From Xanthobacter tagetidis (lineage in GTDB: Bacteria; Pseudomonadota; Alphaproteobacteria; Rhizobiales; Xanthobacteraceae): a stretch of 64,000 nt of DNA. A program made the translations under genes and the position numbers. The notes under the pieces are model-generated. The model did no database searches and was not told where the DNA came from. It saw only the letters and a program-made list of their open reading frames with translations. The stretch is from assembly GCF_003667445.1 (NCBI RefSeq), contig NZ_RCTF01000017.1, forward strand, positions 52,463 to 116,462, in the 5' to 3' direction. Positions 51,378-59,702 of this stretch are shown here, in pieces. Every line of letters begins with the position of its first letter. The stretch's first letter is position 1.

Positions 51378-52202
51378 TCAGCCCTCGCGGACCTTGCGCT
51401 TGCGGAAGGCGCGGAAGTTCGCCTTGCGCTTGTCGAGCCAGGCGGTGGGGCCCTCGATGAACTCGTCGCTGTCGATGTGCATCGAGAGCAGCTCGGCGCC
51501 AGCGAACATGCCCGCCCACAGGCTCTGGTCGGATTCCTGATTGAAGGCGAGCTTGGCGATGCGCAGCGACTGCGGGCTCTTGTCCAGCAGTTCCTGGCAC
51601 CACTCTTCGGTGGTGGCGCGCAGCTCCGACATGGGCACCACGTGGTTCACGAGGCCCATCTCCAGCGCCTGCTGGGCGGTGTACTGGCGGCAGAAGAACA
51701 GGATTTCGCGCGCCTTCTTCTCGCCCACCACGCGGTGCAGCAGTGTGGTCGCGCCCCACACCGGCACGCTGCCCATCTTCGGGCCGGTCTGGCCGAACTT
51801 GGCATGATCGGCCGCGATGGTGATGTCGCACATGACATGCAGCTCGTGGCCGAGGCCGATGGCATAGCCGTTCACCGCGGCGATGGTCGGCTTGGCCGCC
51901 GTGCGCAGCATGAGGGCGAGCTGCGCCATGACGCGCAGATGGTTGCGCTTGTGGGAGGAGGTGCGCTCGGCGATGGCCTGCATGTTGCCGCCGGAGCAGA
52001 ACGCCTTCTCGCCCGCGCCGGTGAGCACGATGACGCCGATCTCGTCGTCCTCCGCCGCGTCGCGCAGGGCCGCGATCATCTCCTCGGCGGTGAACTGGGT
52101 GATGGAATTGTAGGTCTGCGGGCGGTTGATGGTGACGGTGGCGATGCCGTCCCGCTTCTCATAGAGAATGTCCTGGAACGGCGCCTTGGTGTGCTGGTTC
52201 AT
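51378..52202 (-). CDS. Crotonase 3, 2-ketocyclohexanecarboxyl-CoA hydrolase (BadI)/MenB-like
   Basis: 274 residues from ATG 52202 (CAGGAG upstream); ATG 52232, overlapping the previous stop, is another possibility. The sequence shows FQDILYEKRDGIATVTINRP, FCSGGNMQAIAER, NGYAIGLGHELHVMCDITIAAD (parts), FGQTGPKMGSVPVWGATTLLHRVVGEKKAREI (parts) and SPQSLRIAKLAFNQESD. The FGQxGPKMGSV and VVGEKKAREI stretches are those of BadI and MenB, which open or close a ring next to a CoA thioester. It closes the SDR-crotonase-crotonase operon. Confidence 0.85.
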   Translation of the reverse strand: MNQHTKAPFQDILYEKRDGIATVTINRPQTYNSITQFTAEEMIAALRDAAEDDEIGVIVLTGAGEKAFCSGGNMQAIAERTSSHKRNHLRVMAQLALMLRTAAKPTIAAVNGYAIGLGHELHVMCDITIAADHAKFGQTGPKMGSVPVWGATTLLHRVVGEKKAREILFFCRQYTAQQALEMGLVNHVVPMSELRATTEEWCQELLDKSPQSLRIAKLAFNQESDQSLWAGMFAGAELLSMHIDSDEFIEGPTAWLDKRKANFRAFRKRKVREG

Positions 52203-52231
52203 GCTCGGCTCCTGTACGTTTCCTGCGGGCA

Positions 52232-53011
52232 TTACTCGCCCTTGAATTCCGGCGTGCGCTTCTCGAGGAAGGCGGCCATGCCCTCCTTCTTGTCGGCGGT
52301 GGCGAACAGCCCGGTGGTGAGCTGGCGCTCGTAGGCGAGCGCCGACTGCAGGTCCATCTGCAGGCCGTTGTTCACCGCGAGCTTCGCATAATAGACGCTC
52401 AGCGGCGCGCGCCGGGCATAGGCCTCGATGCGCGCCTTCGCGGCGGGCACCACGGCGTCCGGCTCCACCACCTCGCTCACGAGGCCGATGCGCAGCGCCG
52501 TCTCGGCGTCGATGAAATCGCCGCTGAACAGCAGGTGCTTGGTCCATTCCGGCCCGATGAGGCGGGCGAGGCGCTGCGTCGCCCCCGCCCCCGCCACCGT
52601 GCCGATGCGGCTCGACGTGACGCCGAACTGCGCATTGGCGGCGGCGATGCGGATGTCGCAGCACAAGGCAAGCTCAAGCCCGCCCGTGAGGCAGAAGCCG
52701 TGGATGGCCGCCACCACCGGCTTGGTCAGGCCCTCGATCCGGGCATTGGTGGCCGCGAACCGGTCGAGCCAGAACTTGGTCTGGAGGATGGTGTTGATCT
52801 CCAGCGCCTGCTTCAGGTCGCCGCCGGTGGAGAACACCTTGGGATTGCCCGTGAGCACCACGCCGCGGATGTCCGTCTCGCGGTCGAGCGCGTCGAAGGC
52901 GGCATCGAGCGCGTCGAACATCTCGATGCTCAGCGCGTTCTGCTTCTCCGGCCGATTGAGCGTGACAAGGGCGGTGGGAGGTGTCCGGTCGATGGTGAGG
53001 ATGTCGGTCAT
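52232..53011 (-). CDS. Enoyl-CoA hydratase/isomerase family protein (crotonase 2)
   Basis: 259 residues. Crotonase marks: LVTLNRPEKQNALSIEMF, VFSTGGDLKQALE, AIHGFCLTGGLELALCCDIRIAA (parts), and FGVTSSRIGTVAGAGATQRLARLIG. The usual P-E before the R/L-x-G motif reads S-S, so a hydratase glutamate is absent there by eye. It is the middle gene of the minus-strand operon 53818-51378, 9 bases after the SDR gene. Probably acts on an enoyl- or acyl-CoA intermediate of the same pathway. Confidence 0.87.
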   Translation of the reverse strand: MTDILTIDRTPPTALVTLNRPEKQNALSIEMFDALDAAFDALDRETDIRGVVLTGNPKVFSTGGDLKQALEINTILQTKFWLDRFAATNARIEGLTKPVVAAIHGFCLTGGLELALCCDIRIAAANAQFGVTSSRIGTVAGAGATQRLARLIGPEWTKHLLFSGDFIDAETALRIGLVSEVVEPDAVVPAAKARIEAYARRAPLSVYYAKLAVNNGLQMDLQSALAYERQLTTGLFATADKKEGMAAFLEKRTPEFKGE

Positions 53012-53020
53012 GCGTCGTCC

Positions 53021-53818
53021 TCAGCCCGGCATGGCGAAGCCGCCATTCACGCTGACGATCTGTCCGGTGATGTGGCGGGCGAGGTCGGAGGCGAGGAACA
53101 CGACGGCATTGGCCACGTCCTCGGATTCGCCGATGCGGCGCAGCGGGTACATGCGGCGCACCTTCTCCTCGCGCTCCTTGGCCTTCTCCTCGCCGATCTT
53201 GGTGGTGAGCTGGCGCAGCATCTCCATGCGGATGGGCGAGTTGGTGGCGCCGGGGGAGACGGCGTTGACGTTGATGTTGTGCGGGCCGACCTCCTTCGCC
53301 AGCGACTTGGTGAAGGAGATCACCCCGCCCTTGGCCGCGGAATAGTTGGCCTGGCGCTCCTGGCCCACGCGGGCGGCGTCGGTGACGATGTTGATGATCT
53401 TGCCGAAGCGCCGCTCGATCATCCCCGCGAGCACCGCCCGGGTGCAGTTCAGGGTGCCGTAGAGGACGACCTTGATCTCCTTGTCGCAATCCTCGGGCCG
53501 GGTCTCGACGAACAGCTCGTGGGCGACGATGAGGGCGGCGTTGTTGACCAGCGCGTCGATGCGGCCGAGTTCGCCCTCCACCTTCCTCACCGTTTCCTGC
53601 ACCGCCGAAAGATCGGTAATGTCGCAGCGGGCCGGAACCGCCTTGCCGCCGGCCGCGCGGATCATGTCGATGGTCTCTGCGATGCCCTTTTCGGAGACGT
53701 CGTTCACGGCAATCTGCGCGCCCTCGCGCGCGAAGCCCAGCGCCATGGTCCGGCCGATGCCGCCGCCGCTGCCGGTGATCATCACCACGCGGCCTTCAAG
53801 CCCAGTATCCACCCTCAA
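53021..53818 (-). CDS. Short-chain dehydrogenase, BadH-like
   Basis: 265 residues. Cofactor site VVMITGSGGGIGRTMALGFA, RCDITDLSAV, LVNNAALIVAHEL, the segment KIINIVTDAARVGQERQANYSAAKGG (parts) with Y-x-x-x-K, and ITGQIVSVNGGFAMPG at the end. The INIxxDAARVG plus YxAxKGG pattern is that of 2-hydroxycyclohexanecarboxyl-CoA dehydrogenase BadH. With the BadI-like crotonase two genes on, it suggests oxidation then ring opening of an alicyclic CoA ester. Operator site 5 lies ~20-32 bases before the start codon. Confidence 0.88.
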   Translation of the reverse strand: MRVDTGLEGRVVMITGSGGGIGRTMALGFAREGAQIAVNDVSEKGIAETIDMIRAAGGKAVPARCDITDLSAVQETVRKVEGELGRIDALVNNAALIVAHELFVETRPEDCDKEIKVVLYGTLNCTRAVLAGMIERRFGKIINIVTDAARVGQERQANYSAAKGGVISFTKSLAKEVGPHNINVNAVSPGATNSPIRMEMLRQLTTKIGEEKAKEREEKVRRMYPLRRIGESEDVANAVVFLASDLARHITGQIVSVNGGFAMPG

Positions 53819-53837
53819 CCTCCCTATTTCACAATTT

Positions 53838-53850
53838 ATAACATTGTTTC
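53838..53850. promoter_or_regulatory. IclR/KdgR-type operator, site 5 (BadH-like SDR operon)
   Basis: ATAAC-ATT-GTTTC followed by GTATA, only 20 bases before the SDR start codon, so bound repressor would block initiation. Confidence 0.58.
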
Positions 53851-53928
53851 GTATATTAGACGATTAACACAGCTCCCCGGGCTGTCAACACGGCGCGGGC
53901 GCGCCGCCCGCCGCCGCGGATGCCCCGA

Positions 53929-55347
53929 TCACCGCTGGGCGACTCCTTCCCCCAGCAAGGCGCAAAGCCCTCGGACATCCGCCGCCGTGCCGAGCGCGAA
54001 CGTCGCATCGAGAATGGCGTCGGCCCGCGCCGGCTGCACGATGCCATCCGTCAGCGCACGGAACTTTCCGGTGATGCCGGCGCGATCCACAGGCTTCTCC
54101 GGCGTGCCGAACGAATCCAGCAGGGTCTTCTCGATCGTCCGCCCGTCCTTGAGCCGCGCCGTGAAGCCGCCCGGATACTTGGCGGGGAAGTAGGTCTCCA
54201 GTTCCGCGCTCACGCCGGCCGACACCCGGTCGGCGAGCGCGAGCACGTCGGCGCGGGCCATGGTCTCGGCGTTGAACGAGCGCGGGTCGCGGGGATCGAG
54301 CATCACGGCGGCGGAGACAGTGTAGGGCAGGGAATATTGCGCCGACATCACCGAGCGCGGACGATACTCCATGTGCCCGTCGGACATGATGCGCGGGCCG
54401 GCGGTGGTCATGTCGATGACGTCGTCGGCGCTCCAGCCGGCCTCGTCCCGGCTCTCGCGGATCGCGTCCACCAATGCGTGGAACATGCGGCAGCAGGCGT
54501 AGAACTTGATGCTGATGCGGTCGACCGCGAACTCCGTGCCGAGGTGCTGCGTCAGCCGCCAGTCCTCGGGGTGCGGGCTGAAGACGTGCACGAAGCCCGC
54601 CTGTCCGTCGAGCGCGCCGCGCGGACCCCGGAAGCCGCGCCCGGCGAGCATGGCGGCGAGCACGCCGTTGTGGGCCGGGATGCCCGCATGCAGGCGCTTC
54701 ACCATGGTGCCGAGCGGGTCCTGGGTGAACTGCATCACCCCCGAGGCCATGGAGACGCCGAGCCCCCAGGCAGACTGGAGCTGAGCCGAGGTGAGGCCGA
54801 GCAGCCGCCCCGCCGCGGTGGCGGCGCCGAACACGCCCGAGAGCGCGGTCGGGTGGAAGCCGCGGCTCATCAGATCGCCGGTGAGCGCCGCGCCGGCGCG
54901 GGTCTGCGCCTCGTAGCCGGCGACGATGGCCGCGATCAGGTCGCGCCCCGAGGCGCCGGTCATCTCCGCCACCGCGAGCGCGGCCGGGATCACCACCGCG
55001 CCGGGATGGGAGCAGGACTGGTCGTGCGTGTCGTCGAGCTCGATGCCGTGCGCCATGGTTCCGTTGACGAGCGCGGCGGTGCGCGCCGGCAGCCGGCCGC
55101 GGCCATAGACCGTCGCGTCCGGGCGACCGCCCTCCTCGGTGCCGAACTCGGCGATGATGCGCGACCACGGCAGATCGAGCCCGTGGAGCGCGACGCCGAG
55201 ATGATCGACGACAAGATCCATGGTGCGCTCGAAGGTGGCGCGCGGAAGCGCGGCGGGGTCGAGGACCGCGAGGACGTCGGCCAGCGCCGCCGTCCTGTCC
55301 GCGGCCTCGGCCGCCCCGCGCGTGATGTGGGCCTGTGCGTGTGCCAT
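53929..55347 (-). CDS. MmgE/PrpD family protein 2
   Basis: 472 residues from ATG 55347 (GGGAGAA upstream); ATG 55368, overlapping the Bug stop as ATGA, is the longer alternative. Marks: TFERTMDLVVDHLGVALHG, NGTMAHGIELDDTHDQSCSHPGAVVIPAAL (parts), FHPTALSGVFGAATAAGRLLGL (parts), MVKRLHAGIPAHNGV, IKFYACCRMFHALVD and KYPGGFTARLKDG. The His-Pro-Gly and Lys-x-Tyr-x-x-Cys positions are typical. A dehydratase/isomerase role on a carboxylic acid is likely. Same transcript as the Bug gene before it. Confidence 0.88.
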   Translation of the reverse strand: MAHAQAHITRGAAEAADRTAALADVLAVLDPAALPRATFERTMDLVVDHLGVALHGLDLPWSRIIAEFGTEEGGRPDATVYGRGRLPARTAALVNGTMAHGIELDDTHDQSCSHPGAVVIPAALAVAEMTGASGRDLIAAIVAGYEAQTRAGAALTGDLMSRGFHPTALSGVFGAATAAGRLLGLTSAQLQSAWGLGVSMASGVMQFTQDPLGTMVKRLHAGIPAHNGVLAAMLAGRGFRGPRGALDGQAGFVHVFSPHPEDWRLTQHLGTEFAVDRISIKFYACCRMFHALVDAIRESRDEAGWSADDVIDMTTAGPRIMSDGHMEYRPRSVMSAQYSLPYTVSAAVMLDPRDPRSFNAETMARADVLALADRVSAGVSAELETYFPAKYPGGFTARLKDGRTIEKTLLDSFGTPEKPVDRAGITGKFRALTDGIVQPARADAILDATFALGTAADVRGLCALLGEGVAQR

Positions 55348-55364
55348 TGCGTTCTCCCGCGCGT

Positions 55365-56342
55365 TCATTCGCTCTTGATGCCGGCCGCCTTGGCGACCTT
55401 GCTCCAGCGCTCGGATTCCGTGACGATGAAGGTCGCGAATTCCGCCGGCGTGCTGGCGACGATCTGCGCGCCCTGCGCCGCGAGCTTCTCCTTCACGTCC
55501 GGCAGCTGGAGGATCGCGACGATCTCCTTGTTGAGCCGCGCGATGATCTCGGGCGGTGTGCCGGCGGGAACCAGGATGCCGTTCAGCTCTCCCGCCTCGA
55601 AGTTCGGGAACCCGGCCTCCGTCATGGTGGGCACGTCCGGCAGCAGCGGCGAGCGCTGGTCGGAGGTGATGGCGAGCGGGCGTACCCGGCCGCCGCGGAT
55701 CAGCTCCAGGATCGAGGTGATATGCGCGAAGGCGAGATCGATCCGCCCGGCGATCAGGTCGACATTCATGGGCGCCGCGCCGCGATAGGGCACGTGGGTC
55801 ATCTTCACGCCGGCCATCTGGTTGAACAGCTCGCCGGCGATGTGCCCGCCGCCGCCGGTGCTCGACGAGCCGAACTTGAGGCTCGCAGGCGTTGCGGCCA
55901 GCGCCTTCATCTCCATCACCGTCTTCGCCGGCACGTCGGGATAGACCACGAGAACGCACGGGAACTTCGCCACCAGGATCACCGGCGCGAGGTCCTTGAC
56001 GATGTCGAAGTCGATGTCGGGGAACAGCACCGGCAGGGTGAGATAGTTGAACGAGGCGGCGACCAGCGTGTAGCCGTCCGGCGCGGACTTGGCGCCGGAG
56101 CGCGTGCCGGTGAGCCCGCCGGCACCGGAACGGTTGTCGACGATCACCTGCTGGCCGAGCCGCGCGGAGAGCTTCTCGGCGATGATGCGCGCCAGCGTGT
56201 CGACGCCGCCGCCGGGCGGGAATGGAACCACGTACTTGATGGGGCGGCTGGGATAGGTGTCGGCGGCGGCCGGCAGCGGGGCGAAGGCCGCCGCGGCGAC
56301 CATGGCGGCTAAGGCGAGGCCGATGCGTCGTTTCGAGATCAT
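55365..56342 (-). CDS. Tripartite tricarboxylate transporter receptor (Bug family)
   Basis: 325 residues with a Sec signal (IGLALAAMVAAAAFAPLPAAADT). Bug marks: PSRPIKYVVPFPPGGGVDTLAR, QVIVDNRSGAGGLTGTRSGAK, SAPDGYTLVAA, GSSSTGGGGHIAGELFNQM, VKMTHVPYRGAAPMNVDLIAGR and LVPAGTPPEIIARLNKEIV. It overlaps or adjoins the PrpD 2 start, so the receptor's ligand and the PrpD substrate are probably related. Operator site 6 lies ~32-44 bases before the start. Confidence 0.92.
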   Translation of the reverse strand: MISKRRIGLALAAMVAAAAFAPLPAAADTYPSRPIKYVVPFPPGGGVDTLARIIAEKLSARLGQQVIVDNRSGAGGLTGTRSGAKSAPDGYTLVAASFNYLTLPVLFPDIDFDIVKDLAPVILVAKFPCVLVVYPDVPAKTVMEMKALAATPASLKFGSSSTGGGGHIAGELFNQMAGVKMTHVPYRGAAPMNVDLIAGRIDLAFAHITSILELIRGGRVRPLAITSDQRSPLLPDVPTMTEAGFPNFEAGELNGILVPAGTPPEIIARLNKEIVAILQLPDVKEKLAAQGAQIVASTPAEFATFIVTESERWSKVAKAAGIKSE

Positions 56343-56373
56343 GTGTTCCTCCCTCGTTATTGTTTCATATTGT

Positions 56374-56386
56374 GGAACAATGTTTC
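56374..56386. promoter_or_regulatory. IclR/KdgR-type operator, site 6 (Bug-PrpD 2 operon)
   Basis: GGAAC-AAT-GTTTC followed by TTATAA, ~32 bases before the Bug start. A second reversed half-site (GTTTC at 56362-56366) lies just to the left. Confidence 0.6.
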
Positions 56387-56477
56387 TTATAATTGGCGTG
56401 CTTATCCCTTGGCGATCGAACTGCCGGAGCGCGTGCGCCCCTGCCGCCGCCGCCTCGGGGCGGCGGCTCGCGCCCGC

Positions 56478-57650
56478 TCAGAACGGGATGCGCAGCGCCT
56501 CGATGCGGTCGTCGTCCAGTTCCAGGCCGAAGCCCGGACGGTCGGAGACCCGCAGGAACCGGCCGTCCATCACCGCAGGCTCGGTCACCACGTCGGCGCC
56601 GATCAGCCCGCAGATGCCCACGGCGAACGGCCCTTCCAGCAGCGGCCCCGGCCAGGCGGTGGCGAGGTGCGCCACGGCGGTGGCGACGATGCTGGTGCCC
56701 GGGTGGTTGCCGGGATAGATGCGCATCCCGGCGGCGCGGGCGATGGTCCAGAGCTGCCGGCAGCGCCAGATGCCGCCGTTCTTGGGGCTCTTGGTCTGCA
56801 TCACGGTCGCCGCCCGGCGCTGGATCACGTCGAGCAGGTCATGGTCGGTGGCGATGCATTCGTCGGCCATGAGCGGGATCGGCGTCTTGCGGGCAAGCTC
56901 CGCCATGCCGGCGATATCCCAGGGCTGGACCATCTGCTCCGCGGCGTCGATGCCGAGCGGCTCCAGGCGCTTCAGCACCGACACGGCGGTGTCGAAATCC
57001 ATGCCGGCATTGGCGTCAACGCGGATCAGCGCGTCGTCCGGCAGATGTGCGCGGATCGCCTCCACCGCCTTCACGTCCTTGACCGCATCGTTGCCGATCT
57101 TGACGGTGAAGCTGCGGAAGCCCTTGTCGTAGAAGTTCTGCGCGTCATCCAGCATGCGCTTGAAGTCGGCCTTGATGCCGATCACCGCGCAGGCGCCGAC
57201 GCCGTCTCGGCACTTGCCGCCGAGCAGCTGGTAGACGGGTACGCCGAGCAGCTTGCCCTGCAGGTCCATCAGCGCGTCGGCGATGCCGGCCTGGGCGTAG
57301 TTGGAATGCCAGATCGCGTCGTCCATGTCCGCCAGGATGGCGCCGATGTCGAACGGCGAGCGCCCCACCACCAGCGGGGTGAAGTGGTCGCGGATCAGCG
57401 TGGTGATCGACGCCACCGTGTCGTTGCTCCCCTGGCGCCGCCAGGCCGGCGTCTCGCCGATGCCGGTGACGCCGGCATCGGTGTGGAGGCGCACCAGGAT
57501 CACGTCCACGCCGGGGCGGATGCCCCCGGTCGCGATCTTGAATTCGATCGCGAACGGGATGTGGGCGGCGATGATCTCGACCCTGGTGATGCGCACGCCC
57601 GCCCGCACGTCGGGCGGGGCGGCCGGGGTCGGCTTGTGTTCTGCCAACAT
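56478..57650 (-). CDS. Enolase-superfamily enzyme, mandelate racemase/muconate lactonizing type
   Basis: 390 residues. Barrel marks: TPAWRRQGSNDTVASI, GVGACAVIGIKADF, the acid/base lysine in FRSFTVKIGND, metal ligands in ALIRVDANAGMDF, GIDAAEQMVQPWDI and IPLMADECIATDHD, and a second catalytic lysine in VMQTKSPKNGGIW. The first lysine of the usual K-x-K is replaced (TVK). The superfamily abstracts a proton next to a carboxylate to racemise, dehydrate or lactonise. It lies between the Bug-PrpD operon and the acyl-CoA dehydrogenase, all on the minus strand, separated from the latter by 55 bases. Confidence 0.9.
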   Translation of the reverse strand: MLAEHKPTPAAPPDVRAGVRITRVEIIAAHIPFAIEFKIATGGIRPGVDVILVRLHTDAGVTGIGETPAWRRQGSNDTVASITTLIRDHFTPLVVGRSPFDIGAILADMDDAIWHSNYAQAGIADALMDLQGKLLGVPVYQLLGGKCRDGVGACAVIGIKADFKRMLDDAQNFYDKGFRSFTVKIGNDAVKDVKAVEAIRAHLPDDALIRVDANAGMDFDTAVSVLKRLEPLGIDAAEQMVQPWDIAGMAELARKTPIPLMADECIATDHDLLDVIQRRAATVMQTKSPKNGGIWRCRQLWTIARAAGMRIYPGNHPGTSIVATAVAHLATAWPGPLLEGPFAVGICGLIGADVVTEPAVMDGRFLRVSDRPGFGLELDDDRIEALRIPF

Positions 57651-57705
57651 GGACGTGTCCTCCGTTTTCTTCGTCTCGGATGGTCCTCCGCTCCGCCGCC
57701 GTCCG

Positions 57706-58875
57706 TCAGCCGCCCGCCGCGCCGCGGAAGGCCTCGAAGCCGGTGATTTCGCGGCCGTGGATCAGCGCCAGGATCTCGTTGGTGCCGTCCGGAATCGGCA
57801 GCATGCGGATGTCGCGGTACATCTCCTCGAGCCCCGCCTCGCGCGAGAGGCCCATGGCGCCGAGCACGTTCATGGCCTGCCAGACCGCCTCGGTGCAGTT
57901 CATCTGCGCGAAGCGCTTGGCCATGGCGGAGGCGCCGCCCGCCTCCTCGCCCGCATCCATCATCCACAGCGCGCGGTAGCAGAGCATGCGGCTCGCGGTG
58001 ATGGCGGTGACCATGTCGGAGAAGTTCTTCTGCACCAGCTGGTGCGCCGCGATGGGCTTGCCGAACTGCCGGCGCACGCGGGCATAGTCGAGCGCGGCGA
58101 GATACGCGCGCTCGGCGAGGTGCACCGCCTGGAGCCCGACCATGCAGCGGTTCACATACCAGGAGCGGTTGAGGACGCGGGTGCCGCTGTCGCTCTCGAC
58201 GATGTTCTCGATCGGCACCTCGCAATCGTCGAACACCGCCTCGCCGAGATAGCCCTGGTTGAGGCCGATGGCGTCGATCTCGCGCGCCTCGAATGGCGAG
58301 GCCTCGCGCTCCACCACCACCTTGATGATGACCGGCCGCCCGTCCTTGCTGCGCCCCTCGTCGATGCAGGTGACGAGGATCAGGTCGCAGGCACTGACAT
58401 TGGTGATCCACATCTTGCGACCGTTCAGCACCGCCTTGTCGCCCTTGCGGGAAAGCCGGGTCTTGATGCCGCGCGGATCGGAGCCGGTGTCCGGCTCGGT
58501 GGAGCCGGTGCAGGCGAGCTTGTGGCCGGCGACGAGGTCGGGAAGGAAGCGCGCCTTCTGCTCGGCGGTGCATTCGGCGTTGAGGCGGGTGATGCAGCTG
58601 TCCTGCGAGAGCATGGACATGGAGACGGTGGGCGGGATCTGCTCGAACATGATGCCGTAGTCGAGCATGGAGATGCCGGGGCCGCCGGCCTCCTCGGGCA
58701 GGCGCGGACACAGGAGGCCATACTCGGCGATGCGCTCGAACAGCTTGACCATCTCGGCCTTGGGCAAGGCGCGGTCGCGCGGGTTGGCGGCCAGCACCGG
58801 CCGCACCTCGCGCTCCACCAGCCGCGCAATCCCGTCCCGCATCCGCTCCTGATCGTCCGTCAATGCGAAATCCAC
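57706..58875 (-). CDS. Acyl-CoA dehydrogenase family protein
   Basis: 389 residues. Marks: MDFALTDDQERMRDGIARLVEREV, GLLCPRLPEEAGGPG, ACTGSTEPDTGSDPRGIKT (FAD contact), GRKMWITNVSACDL, YARVRRQFGKPIAAHQLVQ and ALIHGREITG. The usual catalytic stretch Y-E-G-T near the C-terminus reads P-D-G-T-N-E-I, so by eye the glutamate base is aspartate or lies elsewhere. It introduces a double bond into an acyl-CoA. With BadH/BadI-like enzymes nearby a cyclic substrate is possible. It is a single gene just upstream of the enolase-type gene. Confidence 0.88.
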   Translation of the reverse strand: MDFALTDDQERMRDGIARLVEREVRPVLAANPRDRALPKAEMVKLFERIAEYGLLCPRLPEEAGGPGISMLDYGIMFEQIPPTVSMSMLSQDSCITRLNAECTAEQKARFLPDLVAGHKLACTGSTEPDTGSDPRGIKTRLSRKGDKAVLNGRKMWITNVSACDLILVTCIDEGRSKDGRPVIIKVVVEREASPFEAREIDAIGLNQGYLGEAVFDDCEVPIENIVESDSGTRVLNRSWYVNRCMVGLQAVHLAERAYLAALDYARVRRQFGKPIAAHQLVQKNFSDMVTAITASRMLCYRALWMMDAGEEAGGASAMAKRFAQMNCTEAVWQAMNVLGAMGLSREAGLEEMYRDIRMLPIPDGTNEILALIHGREITGFEAFRGAAGG

Positions 58876-58932
58876 GTCCTCGCTCCCTTCCGGTTTCCGT
58901 TCTGAATGATGTTGCGACGTTTCCTCTTGCCG

Positions 58933-59640
58933 TCACCCCGCCAGGTGTCCGCCGTCCACCACCACCACCGAGCCGGTCGCATAGGGGCTCTCCATCAGGA
59001 ACAGCACGGCGCGGGCGAGGTCATCCGGCGCGCCAACCCGGTGCAATGGAAGCTTCGCGGCGACCTCCGCCAGCACCTTCTCGCGCGCCGCGTCGCGGTG
59101 GCCGTCGGTGTCCACGAAGCCGGGGCTGACCGCATTCACCCGCACCGGGGCGAGCGCCATGGCGAGCGAGCGGCACAGGGCGTCGACCGCCCCGTTGATC
59201 GCGCTCGCCACTACCAGGCTCGCGAAGCCGCGCTGGCTGGAGATGCCGGAGAACAGGGTGATGCTGCCGCCGGGACGAATGAATGGCGCCCCCAGGCGCG
59301 CCACGTTGAACTGCGACCAGAACTTGGTCTCGAACGCCTGGTGCGCCTCCTTCAGCGTGATCTCGGCGAGGGGCTTGCGGTTGACCACGGCGGCGGTGAC
59401 GACGACATGGTCGAGCGGGCCGGCGCGCGCGAACAGCGCGCGCACCTGATCCTCGTCGGCCGCGTCGGCGGCAAGCGTCTCCACGGGCGCGGGAAAGCGG
59501 GCGCGGGCGGCGGCAAGGCGCGCCTCGGACCGCGACGACAGCACCACCTCGGCGCCCGCCTTCTGCGCCATCAGCGCCGTGGCAAGGCCCATGCCCGAGC
59601 TGCCGCCGACCACCAGGATCTTCTTGCCGGTTAGGGACAT
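58933..59640 (-). CDS. Short-chain dehydrogenase-like protein lacking the Tyr/Lys pair
   Basis: 235 residues from ATG 59640 (GGGAG adjacent). The cofactor loop ILVVGGSSGMGLATALM and the late VRVNAVSPGFVDTDGHRD and SVVVVDGGHLAG are typical of SDR proteins. The catalytic region reads SGISSQRGFASLVVASAINGA, where Y-x-x-x-K would be expected; both residues appear missing. Atypical SDRs of this kind exist, so it may have another chemistry or be a binding protein. The gene lies downstream of a Bug gene, but a terminator separates the two. Confidence 0.8.
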   Translation of the reverse strand: MSLTGKKILVVGGSSGMGLATALMAQKAGAEVVLSSRSEARLAAARARFPAPVETLAADAADEDQVRALFARAGPLDHVVVTAAVVNRKPLAEITLKEAHQAFETKFWSQFNVARLGAPFIRPGGSITLFSGISSQRGFASLVVASAINGAVDALCRSLAMALAPVRVNAVSPGFVDTDGHRDAAREKVLAEVAAKLPLHRVGAPDDLARAVLFLMESPYATGSVVVVDGGHLAG

Positions 59641-59662
59641 CTCCCGCTCGCCGCCCTGCAAC

Positions 59663-59693
59663 AAAAATGAAGGGCCCCGCCGGGCGGCGGGGC
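59663..59693 (-). terminator. Intrinsic terminator after the Bug gene
   Basis: Arms GCCCCGCC (59674-59681) and GGCGGGGC (59686-59693) form an 8-bp stem with a 4-base loop. Read leftward it is followed by CTTCATTTTTG. It lies in the 62-base gap between the Bug gene and the SDR-like gene and should stop most read-through. Confidence 0.65.
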
Positions 59694-59702
59694 GGTTCCG
59701 GC

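Noticed and set aside
58904..58914. Possible eighth IclR-type operator before the acyl-CoA dehydrogenase (GAAT-GAT-GTTG)
   Set aside because: Two core positions deviate from the consensus. Not counted as a site.
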